From contig DGDR01000245.1 in assembly GCA_002385545.1 (NCBI GenBank), positions 1-56,199 of the forward strand: 56,199 bases of DNA, written 5' to 3'. The stretch comes from Clostridium sp. UBA3947. Its GTDB lineage: Bacteria > Bacillota > Clostridia > Clostridiales > Clostridiaceae. A program made the translations under genes and the position numbers. Position 1 is the first letter of the stretch. Each line of letters starts with the position of its first letter. Under the pieces are notes generated by a model. That model was not told the DNA's origin, searched no databases, and saw only the letters and a list, made by a program, of their open reading frames with translations. This document shows positions 42,760 through 52,401 of this stretch, piece after piece.

Positions 42760-43782
42760 CTAATTTAATACTTTTTCATCGAAATCCTCTTCGTAAATAA
42801 ATTTATGGAGAGCTTCTAAATTCTTTTTTCTATCCCAATCAAGAAAATATTCGTTTCTTATATATATCACCTTATCTTCTAGAGGTAATCTGAACTGCTC
42901 TACCTTATTAACACCGTTAAGAGTAATTTCCTTAGCTAAATTGATAATTTCCTTCTTTTCTAAACTAGTTTCAACATAAGGTAAAACTTCACTTATAACC
43001 TCAATTATTTTTCCAATATCCTGTTTAGTTAACTTATTAAATATTTCTGTTAAAACATTTCTTTGTCTTAAGGTTCTATCAAAATCTCGGTTTCCTACAT
43101 AGCGGATTCTACAGTAGCCTAATGTCTGTCTACCATTTAACAACTGCTTTCCTGCTTTAGTAACTAAAGGCGGGTTACTATCATTTTGAAGCTTAGAAAG
43201 CTCACGGATGTAATTATTCATTACTGGTATTTCTGCTTCTTTTACATTAATTTCAACTCCACCTATAGCATCTACTATCTTTTCCATGCCGCTAAAATCG
43301 ATTTTAATATAGTCTTGTACATTAGTTTTAAAATTCTCATTAATTACCTTAGTGGTTAAAGGTGCTCCACCATATCCGTAGGATTGATTTATTCTATCTG
43401 TATTTAATCCCTCCATTGTGCCTCTGCCTTCCATGGTTACAACCATATCCCTCATAATAGAGCTCAGTTTTATTTTTTTATGCTTTTTGTCTATAGTAGC
43501 AACAATCATGGTATCACAACGAGCGAAATCCTCAGGATGTCTTGCATCAATTCCTATAAGCAAAATATTAATATAATTACCCTTAAGCTTTGCATTTTCT
43601 TCATTATAAAGATTTTCATCTATACCTATTTCCTTTTTATCATCTGGTAATGGGTTATAATTAATCTTATCTAACTGTTTCATTGCAGCATAATAAATTC
43701 CTCCTGCAGCAATAGCTACAACGGATATTAGCGATAACAGGACTATTAAGATTACTTTTGTTCTTTTCTTTAATTTTTTCAT
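42760..43782 (-). CDS. LytR-CpsA-Psr family glycopolymer transferase
   Basis: This 340-residue LCP protein has one N-terminal membrane helix (about 9-30), then the outside LCP domain from about 67. Signature parts are NILLIGIDARHPEDFARCDTMIVATID, LSSIMRDMVV and the arginine-rich GYCRIRYVGNRDFDRTLRQRNVL. LCP enzymes attach teichoic acids or capsular polymer to peptidoglycan from lipid carriers. It sits 37 bases upstream of the ligase gene and after the galU terminator, starting the second half of the cluster. Confidence 0.94.
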   Translation of the reverse strand: MKKLKKRTKVILIVLLSLISVVAIAAGGIYYAAMKQLDKINYNPLPDDKKEIGIDENLYNEENAKLKGNYINILLIGIDARHPEDFARCDTMIVATIDKKHKKIKLSSIMRDMVVTMEGRGTMEGLNTDRINQSYGYGGAPLTTKVINENFKTNVQDYIKIDFSGMEKIVDAIGGVEINVKEAEIPVMNNYIRELSKLQNDSNPPLVTKAGKQLLNGRQTLGYCRIRYVGNRDFDRTLRQRNVLTEIFNKLTKQDIGKIIEVISEVLPYVETSLEKKEIINLAKEITLNGVNKVEQFRLPLEDKVIYIRNEYFLDWDRKKNLEALHKFIYEEDFDEKVLN

Positions 43783-43842
43783 TGTTAACCGTACCCCTTT
43801 TTTTTATCCTTTTTAATTATATATCATAATCAATCTAATTAA

Positions 43843-43883
43843 CATAAAAAATAAACCAGTTTTAATCCGGTTTATTTTTTATG
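43843..43883 (-). terminator. Terminator of galU
   Basis: CATAAAAAATAAACC and GGTTTATTTTTTATG form a perfect 15-bp stem around an 11-base loop, with the T-run inside the second arm. It begins 4 bases after the galU stop and splits the polysaccharide cluster into two transcripts. Confidence 0.8.
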
Positions 43884-43886
43884 CCA

Positions 43887-44795
43887 TTACTGTATTGAAT
43901 TAATTTCTTCATATAATTCTCTAAATCTATTATCATTCTTTAATTCCAGCAAATACTTCATAAATGGATACTTCAAGTCCTCTCTCTTCAAAGCAAACTC
44001 AACACTTGCTTGTAGGAACCCTAATTTATCACCTACGTCATATCTTCGTCCCTCGAAACTATAAGCATACATAGCTTCGTGCTGTATCAAGGTTCTCAAA
44101 GCATCTGTTAATTGAATTTCTCCACCTTTACCTGGTTTAGTTTCGCTTAAAATGTCAAATATTTGAGGAGTAATTATGTATCTTCCTAAAATAGCAATAT
44201 TTGAAGGTGCTTCTTCTACTTTAGGTTTTTCAACTAAATCCTTAACCTTATATACCCTATCTTCTATGTGCATTCCTTTAATAATACCGTATTTTGAAAC
44301 ATCCTCTTCCAAAACAGGCTGCACTCCCAATATACTTGTTTTATATTCATTATAGCATTCAATAAGCTGTTTTAAACATGGTACCTCACTATCAACCACA
44401 TCATCACCAAGCATAACTGCAAAAGGTTCCCTTCCAACAAAAGTTCTTGCGCAGCTTATAGCATGTCCAAGCCCCTTTGGTTCCTTTTGTCTAATATAAT
44501 ATATATTGGCCATATTTGATATTTCTTGTGCCATTTGAAGCAGCTCTTCTTTTCCGCTGTTTTCTAATTCCTTTTCTAATTCTACAGATTTATCAAAGTG
44601 ATCTTCTATAGCTCTCTTGTTTCTTCCTGTTATAACCAATATCTCTTCAATACCGGAAGCCACAGCTTCTTCTATAATATATTGAATAGTTGGCTTATCA
44701 ACAATTGGTAGCATTTCTTTAGGTTGAGCCTTTGTAGCAGGTAAAAATCTTGTGCCTAATCCTGCCGCTGGAATAACTGCCTTTCTTACCTTCAC
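43887..44795 (-). CDS. galU: UTP-glucose-1-phosphate uridylyltransferase
   Basis: This 302-residue GalU makes UDP-glucose from UTP and glucose-1-phosphate. It has the nucleotide-binding signature VIPAAGLGTRFLPATKAQPKEMLP, modified by VDKPTIQYIIEEAV, the VMLGDDVVD segment and the VEKPKVEEAPSN lid. The start is GTG with GGAGG upstream. It is the last gene of the TPR-CpsCDB-GalU transcript; the phosphoglucomutase at 48.2 kb supplies its substrate. Confidence 0.97.
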   Translation of the reverse strand: MKVRKAVIPAAGLGTRFLPATKAQPKEMLPIVDKPTIQYIIEEAVASGIEEILVITGRNKRAIEDHFDKSVELEKELENSGKEELLQMAQEISNMANIYYIRQKEPKGLGHAISCARTFVGREPFAVMLGDDVVDSEVPCLKQLIECYNEYKTSILGVQPVLEEDVSKYGIIKGMHIEDRVYKVKDLVEKPKVEEAPSNIAILGRYIITPQIFDILSETKPGKGGEIQLTDALRTLIQHEAMYAYSFEGRRYDVGDKLGFLQASVEFALKREDLKYPFMKYLLELKNDNRFRELYEEINSIQ

Positions 44796-44821
44796 GGAAC
44801 TTACCTCCTTATATAAACTTA

Positions 44822-45583
44822 TTATTTCCTAAGAAAAAAACTAAAAAAGCTTTTTTTCTTTTTATCAGTTACTATATCCAGAACTTCAACTTCTTCACCT
44901 TGGAGTATTTTCTTCTCGTTATCCTTAATCCAATTGAAAAGTTCAGGATTAAGAGCTTTTATTTTAGCTAGCCCTTCTTTAATATTTGTATTTCTTCTCT
45001 TGTTATTGTGCCCATCACTTCCTATTATATGAATAAGATTCTTAGCTACAAGCTTTTCAGCAAACTTCTTTATATCCGTACCATACTGTCCAGATAAACT
45101 TCCTGCATTCAGCTGTGCTAAATTACCTTGTTCTACCAAACTTTCAAGTAGCTCTGGGTTTTTCATAATACGTAAATTACGCTCTGGATGAGCTAAAACT
45201 GGTGTAGCTCCCATCAATCTTAAATCATAAAAAACCTTTTCAGTGTATATTGGAAACTCCATCATTGGTAATTCAATTAGTAAATACTTTTTATAATTAT
45301 ATCCCCAAATTTTATGTTCTTTATACAATCTTGGTAATTCAGGATCAATATATATCTCTAAGCCTGGAATTATTTCTATATTTTCAACACTATCCTTCAC
45401 AAGCTTAATTTTTTCTTTATATTCATCCAGAGTTAGTTCCGATTCTTCTGTAATAAAATGTGGAGTAGCACATACATACTCCACACCTTGAATTAAAGAA
45501 TTTTCAATCATATCTTTAGTCATTTCAATATCAACAGAACCATCATCAACTCCAGGTAATATATGACAATGAAAATCTATCAC
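44822..45583 (-). CDS. CpsB/CapC-type tyrosine-protein phosphatase
   Basis: This 253-residue PHP-fold manganese phosphatase dephosphorylates the tyrosine tail of the CpsD kinase. It has the metal motif MIDFHCHILPGVDDG at the N-terminus, ATPHF, HPERN and GSDGHN. The C-terminus is lysine/phenylalanine-rich (KKKSFFSFF). The start is GTG. It follows cpsD by 18 bases, forming the usual Wzz-kinase-phosphatase trio. Confidence 0.94.
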   Translation of the reverse strand: MIDFHCHILPGVDDGSVDIEMTKDMIENSLIQGVEYVCATPHFITEESELTLDEYKEKIKLVKDSVENIEIIPGLEIYIDPELPRLYKEHKIWGYNYKKYLLIELPMMEFPIYTEKVFYDLRLMGATPVLAHPERNLRIMKNPELLESLVEQGNLAQLNAGSLSGQYGTDIKKFAEKLVAKNLIHIIGSDGHNNKRRNTNIKEGLAKIKALNPELFNWIKDNEKKILQGEEVEVLDIVTDKKKKSFFSFFLRK

Positions 45584-45601
45584 AACATCACATCCCTAGT
45601 T

Positions 45602-46291
45602 CTATTTCTCTTGCTTATAATAACTGTTATAATACTTGCCATAATAATAATGTTCTGATTTTTCAGGAACCTTATTTATTACAACTCCTAAAATTTTAGC
45701 TCCAACCTTATCTAATAACTCCTTTGTCTTTACCAAACCAAACTTTTCTGTAGCCCCATAGCTAGTAACTATCAAAGTACCATCGGCAATGGTAGCTAAA
45801 ATTTGAGCATCTGTTACGGCAATAACAGGTGGAGCGTCAATTAGTACCATATCATATGAGTTAATCAACTGATTTACTAAATTTTTCATTCTTTTTGTAC
45901 CTAATAGCTCAGCAGGATTTGGTGGTGTTGGACCACTGGTTATTGCACTTAAATTAGGTATTTTAGTAGTTAACACTATATCATTGTAATCTTTCTTTTC
46001 TTGTATTAATATGTTGGTTAATCCTTCTGAATTTGGCAAGCCTAGCTTTTTGTGGACTGTAGGTCTTCTTAAATCACAATCTACTACTAATACATTTTTA
46101 CCACTTTGAGCTATGGTAATTGCCAAGTTAATCAGAACAGTACTTTTGCCCTCACTAGGTCCTGATGATGTTACTACAATACTATTCAATGACTCATCTA
46201 AACCTGAAAACTGTATATTAGTTCTTAATGTTCTAAAAGCTTCTGCCGCCCTAGACTTAGGATTCTTAAAAGCTACCAAATTTTTTAGCAT
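45602..46291 (-). CDS. CpsD/CapB-type bacterial tyrosine kinase
   Basis: This 229-residue BY-kinase cytoplasmic subunit controls polysaccharide chain length with the Wzz-like partner. Walker A is SSGPSEGKSTVLINLA (about 42-57), Walker A' VLVVDCDLRRPTVH and Walker B VLIDAPPV. The autophosphorylated tyrosine cluster is at the C-terminus (YYYGKYYNSYYK). It is separate from the membrane activator, as in Firmicutes, which is encoded just upstream. Confidence 0.95.
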   Translation of the reverse strand: MLKNLVAFKNPKSRAAEAFRTLRTNIQFSGLDESLNSIVVTSSGPSEGKSTVLINLAITIAQSGKNVLVVDCDLRRPTVHKKLGLPNSEGLTNILIQEKKDYNDIVLTTKIPNLSAITSGPTPPNPAELLGTKRMKNLVNQLINSYDMVLIDAPPVIAVTDAQILATIADGTLIVTSYGATEKFGLVKTKELLDKVGAKILGVVINKVPEKSEHYYYGKYYNSYYKQEK

Positions 46292-46301
46292 ATGCTCACC
46301 T

Positions 46302-46970
46302 CTATTTTTCTCCCTCTACCATTGGAATTATTCCTATTACAGGTATTCCTATTAGTTTTTCCACATCCTCTTGGGTTTTTACTGTATTATCTAAGTATTC
46401 AAGTAAGAAAACTATTCCAACTGAAACCATAAGCCCTATAAAAAATGCTATAAGCATATTTAACATAGGTCTTGGACTAGACGGCGCAGTAGGTATTAAA
46501 GCCTCATCTAAGATGTGTACACTATCTTCGTTTAATATATCCTTACTAATTGCCTTTAATGAATAAGCCAACTGATTTGCAATACGGGCTGACGTTTCAG
46601 GACTTTCTGATTCAACAGTTAAGGTTAATAGCTGGCTATCACCTTGGGGAGTTGCTGATATCATTGACTTTATTTGTTCGACAGTATAATCTAGATTCTG
46701 TTTGCTTTTAACATCCTCTATAACAGTTCTTGAAGTAGCAATGGTACTATAGGTTTTCACCAATTTCTGATACATCATTATATCATTGTAATTATAGGAA
46801 GTACTTTGCCCATCCTCTTTTTTACCGATAATAACAGAAATATCTGCCTTATATTTAGGATCAACAATTAAATAACTAAATATTGCGCTTACAAAAGTAC
46901 ATAAGATTGTAACAATAAAGATTAGCATGAATCGTTTCTTTAAAATATTTATATATTCCTTAATTTCCAT
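46302..46970 (-). CDS. Wzz/CpsC-type membrane activator of the tyrosine kinase
   Basis: This 222-residue polysaccharide co-polymerase has two membrane helices (about 15-40 and 165-190) and an outer Wzz domain between them. The region before the second helix contains the conserved PTAPSSPRPMLN, and the short C-terminal tail activates CpsD. The start is set at ATG 46970, 8 bases after AGGGGGGAG; the alternate GTG at 46979 would touch the SD. It overlaps the 3' end of the TPR gene, suggesting translational coupling. Confidence 0.93.
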   Translation of the reverse strand: MEIKEYINILKKRFMLIFIVTILCTFVSAIFSYLIVDPKYKADISVIIGKKEDGQSTSYNYNDIMMYQKLVKTYSTIATSRTVIEDVKSKQNLDYTVEQIKSMISATPQGDSQLLTLTVESESPETSARIANQLAYSLKAISKDILNEDSVHILDEALIPTAPSSPRPMLNMLIAFFIGLMVSVGIVFLLEYLDNTVKTQEDVEKLIGIPVIGIIPMVEGEK

Positions 46971-48048
46971 TGTTACCACTCCCCCCTTCTAACAACCTTT
47001 CAATATCTTTTAATATCTCATCATCTTCATCTATTTTCTTTGCAATTTCCAAATGTAGTTTTGCTTGTTTTGTATCACCAATATTGATATAACACATAAT
47101 TAAATTTGAACACACCTCTACTGAACGGGTAACTTCAAAAACCTTTCTAAAATAAGTTATTGCAGTATTATAATCACCTAAACAGGCAAAATTTAAACCT
47201 AGTTCATTATAAAGCTCTATAATATCCTTATCTATTGATATAGCTTCGTTTAAATAATATATAGCCTTTTGGTAAATTCCTATGTTTCTATATGCCACTG
47301 CTATATAGTAATATAGCAAAGCATCTTTTTCCATTTCATCCAATAAGGGCAAGAGCAGTTTTAATGCTTGCTCAGGATTTGTATGAATATTTTCTTTACC
47401 TTTTTCAAAATCTGCTAAAAGCTTTAATTTTTCATTATACTCAGCTATTTCTGTTTCTGCACTACCACCATAACTATAATAAAGATTTAAACTATTTAAA
47501 GCATCTCCATATTTTCCTTCTTCATTATAGAGTAGGCTTTCATAAAAAAAAGCCATAGGAAACTTCATATCTTTACCAAGGTCTATGAGATCCTTATATT
47601 CGTCTATATAGCTTTTATTTTTCTTCAATGCATTGTTAAAAGCCCACATCATCTTATTATAAATATCGCCCTCTAAGTTTGTGGCAAATAGGCCTCTAAG
47701 CAATACATAACTTTCTAAATACTCTTCTTTTTTAACATATTCTGCGATTATTGCTTTTACCGTTAAGGGACACCATTCATTTGCATTTATAATTTCTTTA
47801 TATGCCGTAACATATCTAAATTCCTCGTCACAGCCAATTACATAATACATTCCCTCTACAAAATATTTTACTGGAATTTCGTCTAAATTATTATTCAACT
47901 TTATCTCATCAATTATCATATTTGCCCTGATTGGCAAATATACATTATCCTCTAATGAAACATTGAAAATTCTTTGTAAAGTGTTCTTATTAATATCTAA
48001 AAATATGAAATTAGATAGTTTCGATGATAATAAGCTTCTGTTTAACAT
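46960..48048 (-). CDS. TPR-repeat protein at the head of the polysaccharide cluster
   Basis: This 362-residue cytoplasmic protein has several tetratricopeptide repeats: clear ones at about 230-265 (ALLYYYIAVAYRNIGIYQKA), 266-300 (LYNELGLNFACLGDYNTA) and 302-340, with more degenerate copies upstream. There is no signal sequence, membrane helix or catalytic domain. It probably works as a scaffold for the co-polymerase/kinase complex, because its end overlaps the next gene, cpsC; that is inference. GGAGGA lies before the ATG. Confidence 0.75.
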   Translation of the reverse strand: MLNRSLLSSKLSNFIFLDINKNTLQRIFNVSLEDNVYLPIRANMIIDEIKLNNNLDEIPVKYFVEGMYYVIGCDEEFRYVTAYKEIINANEWCPLTVKAIIAEYVKKEEYLESYVLLRGLFATNLEGDIYNKMMWAFNNALKKNKSYIDEYKDLIDLGKDMKFPMAFFYESLLYNEEGKYGDALNSLNLYYSYGGSAETEIAEYNEKLKLLADFEKGKENIHTNPEQALKLLLPLLDEMEKDALLYYYIAVAYRNIGIYQKAIYYLNEAISIDKDIIELYNELGLNFACLGDYNTAITYFRKVFEVTRSVEVCSNLIMCYINIGDTKQAKLHLEIAKKIDEDDEILKDIERLLEGGSGNNGN

Positions 48049-48105
48049 ATTCCTCCACTATAGTACATTTTTTAGAGTATCCTTAAATATAATAAATTAT
48101 AATAA

Positions 48106-48145
48106 GGAAATTGTAAAGCTAAATGGATAAAACTTTACAATTTCC
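48106..48145 (-). terminator. Terminator of the phosphoglucomutase gene
   Basis: GGAAATTGTAAAG (48133-48145 read on the minus strand) pairs with CTTTACAATTTCC (48106-48118) in a perfect 13-bp stem, followed by TTATTATAATTTATT. It starts about 10 bases past the stop and isolates the gene from the polysaccharide cluster. Confidence 0.75.
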
Positions 48146-48155
48146 ACTTATATTT

Positions 48156-49889
48156 TTATATACTACAAGCTTTTTCTATCAAGGCCATTACAGCAGCTTT
48201 AAATTCCTCAATCTTATTATCTGCATCCTCTAAGGAATTTCCCACCACTGATAAATATACCTTCATTTTTGGTTCTGTACCTGATGGTCTTACTACAAAC
48301 CAAGAACCATCACTTAACACAAACTTCAACACATTTGAGGTTGGAAGGGAAATTTCCCTTTCAGTATTGCTACAGAAATCTGTTTCTTTGCTTAGCTTGT
48401 AATCAAATTTAGTATTAATCTTTACACCATTTATTTCTTTACCCATGGAATTTCTGAGATAGTCTAAAGCTCTGGCAATTTTTTCTTGCCCTTCTTTTCC
48501 TTGTAGTTCTAAAGAAACTAAGTCCTCTTTATAATAGCCATATTTACTATATAAATCAAGTAAAGCTTCATATAAGGACATTCCCTTTGACTTATAATAT
48601 AAAGTCATTTCACAAATTAACATAGAAGCTATAACTGCATCCTTATCTCTTACAAAATCTCCTGACAAATAGCCATAGCTTTCTTCAAAACCAAATAGGA
48701 AAGTTGATTCTTTAGTTGTTTCATATTCTTTAATTTTCTCACCAATATATTTAAATCCAGTTAATACATCTAATAGCTTGATGCCGTAATCCGCTGCTAT
48801 ATTTCTTACCATTTCTGTAGTAACTATAGTCTTTATTACTACACCATTATCTGGTAGTTTATTTAACTCCTTCAATGAGGATAAAATATAGTGAGTTAAT
48901 AATACGCCTGTTTGATTTCCTGTAAGAACCTTGTAATCACCACTGCTAGTTTTTACTACTACTCCAATTCTATCACAGTCAGGATCTGTACCAAAAATTA
49001 TATCTGGCTGTATTTCCTTAGCCATGTCCAAAGCAATTGTAAACACCTTTGGATCCTCTGGATTAGGATATGGAGCAGTTGGGAAATTACCATCAGGCAT
49101 TTCTTGTTCCTTTACTACATGAACACCTGTATAGCCAAGCTCCTTTAAAACTCTTCTTACAGGTATATTTCCACTACCATGAATTGGAGTGTAAATTATT
49201 TTTAGGTCTTTAGCCATTTCATTAACTAGCTCTTTTCTAATAGTTAGACCTTTAACCTTGCTATAGTATACCTTATCAACATCTTCACCAATGATTTCAA
49301 CCTTTGAACTATTAACAGCTTCCTGTAAATCTTCCTTTTTTATTTTATCAAAGCTATCGATTTTTTCTATGTAAGACAATATCTCCTTTGCCGCTTTATC
49401 AGTAACTTGGCCTCCATCTTCCCCATACACCTTGTATCCATTGTATTGCTTTGGATTATGGGAGGCAGTTATTACTATACCACCTTTGCATCCCTTTTCT
49501 CTTACTGCGAAGGATAGCATTGGTGTTGGTCTTAAGCTTTCAAAAAGATATACCTTTATTTCATTTGCACTTAGGATTGCGGCTGCAGTTTCTGCAAATT
49601 CCTTAGACATATTTCTTGAATCATGAGCAATTACTACAGAAGCTTCCTTTCCATACTTGCTTCTTAGATAGTCAGCAAAACCTTGTGTAGCCTTACCCAC
49701 TGTATAAATATTCATTCTATTAGAGCCAGCACCAATAACTCCTCTAAGGCCTCCAGTACCAAACTCTAGATCTTTATAAAATCTATCCTCTATTTCCTTC
49801 TCATCTTTGATCGCTAACAATTCCCCCTTAGTCTTTTCATCGATAAATTGGGAGTTAACCCACTGATCAAATTTCTCTTTAAAATGCAT
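48156..49889 (-). CDS. pgcA: Alpha-phosphoglucomutase / phosphomannomutase
   Basis: This 577-residue phosphohexomutase interconverts glucose-6-phosphate and glucose-1-phosphate. It carries GTGGLRGVIGAGSNRMN (substrate loop, about 44-60), the active phosphoserine in VITASHNPKQYNGYK (about 140-154), metal loop GTDPDCDRIG, GFEESYG and the phosphate-binding RPSGTEPKMKVY. It supplies GalU, encoded in the adjacent cluster. Own transcription unit with SD GGAGG. Confidence 0.95.
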   Translation of the reverse strand: MHFKEKFDQWVNSQFIDEKTKGELLAIKDEKEIEDRFYKDLEFGTGGLRGVIGAGSNRMNIYTVGKATQGFADYLRSKYGKEASVVIAHDSRNMSKEFAETAAAILSANEIKVYLFESLRPTPMLSFAVREKGCKGGIVITASHNPKQYNGYKVYGEDGGQVTDKAAKEILSYIEKIDSFDKIKKEDLQEAVNSSKVEIIGEDVDKVYYSKVKGLTIRKELVNEMAKDLKIIYTPIHGSGNIPVRRVLKELGYTGVHVVKEQEMPDGNFPTAPYPNPEDPKVFTIALDMAKEIQPDIIFGTDPDCDRIGVVVKTSSGDYKVLTGNQTGVLLTHYILSSLKELNKLPDNGVVIKTIVTTEMVRNIAADYGIKLLDVLTGFKYIGEKIKEYETTKESTFLFGFEESYGYLSGDFVRDKDAVIASMLICEMTLYYKSKGMSLYEALLDLYSKYGYYKEDLVSLELQGKEGQEKIARALDYLRNSMGKEINGVKINTKFDYKLSKETDFCSNTEREISLPTSNVLKFVLSDGSWFVVRPSGTEPKMKVYLSVVGNSLEDADNKIEEFKAAVMALIEKACSI

Positions 49890-50073
49890 TGTATCCCTCC
49901 TAGTACATTCTAATACTATATTATACTATAAATTTATCAAAACAAAAGTTTTATTTAAGTAATTTACTAATTTTATTTAAGTATACGTTTTCTATTATCA
50001 ATAACATTCCTTGCATAAAAATGTTACACGATTTAAGGAGGGTATACTTATAAAAGCTATTAAACTAACAAAA

Positions 50074-50114
50074 GCTGCTATACAACCATTAAAATTAGTT
50101 AGTTGTACAACAGC
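50074..50114 (-). terminator. Terminator of rplY, GTTGCAC-related hairpin
   Basis: On the minus strand GCTGTTGTACAAC (50102-50114) pairs with GTTGTATAGCAGC (50074-50086), with G-T pairs, and is followed by TTTTGTT. It begins 10 bases past the L25 stop and shares arms with the other dispersed hairpins. Confidence 0.8.
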
Positions 50115-50124
50115 CTCCTTTATC

Positions 50125-50733
50125 TTATTTATTCTCTACTATTTCTTCAGGTGTATCTGAAATTTCTTCCTCTGATACAGGCACATTGGTATTGGCACCT
50201 GTTACCGTTGCTATAACTGTATTAATGTTCTCCATAAAGGTAATATCACTAGCTATTTCCAAATTACTTAATCTATAGGATTCACCATATTTCAAATTTT
50301 TAAGGTCCACATTTATATATTTGGGTAAATCCTTAACCCTCCCTTGTACCTTTACAGTTGACTTTTCTTTTTGAAGTATGCATCCCTTCTGAGATACTTT
50401 TTCTTCATTTATAAAGTTTATTGGTATCTCAGCTTGAACTAATTTGTCCTCGTGTACATTCTCCAAATCAATATGTATTATTTTGTGAGTTACTGGATCC
50501 TTTTGAATTTCTTTTATTATAGCTTGGTGAGTTGTACCGTTAATATTGATACTCTTAACACCAGTCTCACCTTCTTTTAAAATTTCTCTATTTAGCTCTA
50601 ATTCAGAAATTTCAAATAGCATATTGTTGATTTTTTCACCATATAGAACTCCTGGGATTTTTCCTTTTCTTCTTACCTTACTCGCTGCATGCGTACAATT
50701 CTTTGATCTAACTTCACAATTTAAAACACCCAT
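50125..50733 (-). CDS. rplY: 50S ribosomal protein L25 (Ctc form)
   Basis: This 202-residue two-domain L25/TL5 (CTC) protein binds 5S rRNA. The N-terminal L25 domain (about 1-90) has VRRKGKIPGVLYGEK and IIHIDLENV. The C-terminal beta domain (95-185) carries IPINFINEEKVSQKG and the family's proline/glutamate tail. In Bacillus Ctc is a general stress protein. Single gene with its own terminator. Confidence 0.94.
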   Translation of the reverse strand: MGVLNCEVRSKNCTHAASKVRRKGKIPGVLYGEKINNMLFEISELELNREILKEGETGVKSININGTTHQAIIKEIQKDPVTHKIIHIDLENVHEDKLVQAEIPINFINEEKVSQKGCILQKEKSTVKVQGRVKDLPKYINVDLKNLKYGESYRLSNLEIASDITFMENINTVIATVTGANTNVPVSEEEISDTPEEIVENK

Positions 50734-50918
50734 AAATCTTACCTCCTCCTATATCATTCTTCCCAGTAGTTCGATTAATATTCCTATTAATATACATTTT
50801 TTCTATGATAATTAATATTTTCTATATACCCAACAGGATTGGTACCTCATATAATATAGTGTTTCTATGGATATTTCTAAAACTTATGATCTTAAGGTAA
50901 AGAAGGTGTTGGATTAAA

Positions 50919-52379
50919 GTGTATAAGTTAGATCAGAATAAAACGCCCCTATTTAGCGCCCTATTAAAATATGCAAATAAAGGAGTAATTCCTTTTCATG
51001 TACCAGGACACAAAAATGGTGTAGGTATAGAAAAGGAATTTAAAGATTTTTTAGGTGATAATGTATTTAAAATAGATGTAACCTTGCTAAAGCTTGTGGA
51101 CAGCTTACATGATCCTAAAGGTGTAATCAAAGAAGCCCAAGATTTAGCCGCCGATGCTTATGGTTCAGATGCATGTTTTTTTTCCATCCAAGGAACTACT
51201 GCTGCAGTGCAGGCAATGATATTGTCTGTAGTAGGTGAAGGTGATAAGATTATAATTCCAAGAAATGTTCATAAATCCGTTACCACAGGTATAATTATGT
51301 CTGGTGCTGTTCCAATCTATATGAAACCAGAATTCAATAAACGCTTAGGTATAGCTCAAGGAGTTACTCCAGAGACGGTAGCAGAAACTTTAGCAAAGCA
51401 TTCTGATGCTAAAGCTGTGTTAATCATTAATCCAACCTACTATGGAGTGGCAACAGATATAAAGAAAATCACTGATATAGTTCACAGCTATAATAAGCCC
51501 TTAATAGTAGATGAAGCCCACGGACCTCATCTTGGCTTTAATGAAAAACTACCTGTCTCAGCCATGGATGCAGGAGCAGATATGTGTGCTCAAAGTACCC
51601 ATAAAATTATAGGCTCCCTAACCCAAAGCTCTCTACTCCATGTAAGAAAAGAAAGGATTGATGTAAGAAGAGTTCAGCAGGTTCTCAATATTATTCAAAC
51701 CACTTCGCCTTCTTATATATTGATGGCCTCTTTAGATTGCGCTAGAAAACAAATTGCCTTGAAGGGGAAAAAACTTCTGGACAAGGCAATAGAATTAGCC
51801 AACTATGCTAGGGAAGAAGTAAATAAAATCAAGGGCTTATATTGCTTTGGTCAAGAAATTATAGGAGAACCAGGGGTTTTTGCAATAGACCCTACAAAAA
51901 TCACTATCAGTTGCAGAGATTTAGGAATTACAGGTTACCAACTTGACAATATCTTAGCTGAAAAGTATGACATTCTCGTGGAATTATCGGATTTATATAA
52001 TATCCTAGCAGTTGGGTCCTTTGGGGACACAAGAGAAAAGATAGATAAATTTATTGGAGCTCTAAAGGAAATAAGTTCAAAATATATAAATCAAAAAAAT
52101 AGACAGCCAGATTTTTTAGATATACCGGCCATTCCAAAGGCTTCCTTAACTCCACGACAGGCCTTTAATTCAAATAAAATATCTATAAGCTTCAAGCATA
52201 GTGCTGGAATGATAAGCGGTGAATTTTTAATGGTCTATCCTCCAGGAATACCAATTCTTTGTCCTGGGGAAGTAATTACTAAAGATATCATTGACTATAT
52301 AGAAGAATTAAAAGCTGCTGGTTTATTTGTTCAGGGTACCGAGGATACTAGTATCGAAAATATTAAGGTGGTTAATTAA
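50919..52379 (+). CDS. Orn/Lys/Arg decarboxylase-family protein
   Basis: This 486-residue fold-type I PLP decarboxylase of the short Bacillus SpeA/YaaO class lacks the N-terminal wing domain. It has VPGHKNG near residue 28, DSLHDPKG, the aspartate motif VDEAHGPHLGF and the PLP lysine in STHKIIGSLTQSSLLHV (about 225-241). The C-terminal domain ends in YPPGIPILCPGE. Arginine, lysine or ornithine could be the substrate. A link with speE is possible if it is an arginine decarboxylase, but agmatinase is not seen. The start is GTG with a weak, distant SD. Confidence 0.9.
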   Translation: MYKLDQNKTPLFSALLKYANKGVIPFHVPGHKNGVGIEKEFKDFLGDNVFKIDVTLLKLVDSLHDPKGVIKEAQDLAADAYGSDACFFSIQGTTAAVQAMILSVVGEGDKIIIPRNVHKSVTTGIIMSGAVPIYMKPEFNKRLGIAQGVTPETVAETLAKHSDAKAVLIINPTYYGVATDIKKITDIVHSYNKPLIVDEAHGPHLGFNEKLPVSAMDAGADMCAQSTHKIIGSLTQSSLLHVRKERIDVRRVQQVLNIIQTTSPSYILMASLDCARKQIALKGKKLLDKAIELANYAREEVNKIKGLYCFGQEIIGEPGVFAIDPTKITISCRDLGITGYQLDNILAEKYDILVELSDLYNILAVGSFGDTREKIDKFIGALKEISSKYINQKNRQPDFLDIPAIPKASLTPRQAFNSNKISISFKHSAGMISGEFLMVYPPGIPILCPGEVITKDIIDYIEELKAAGLFVQGTEDTSIENIKVVN

Positions 52380-52401
52380 AATAGATTCCTCATAGCAAAA
52401 A

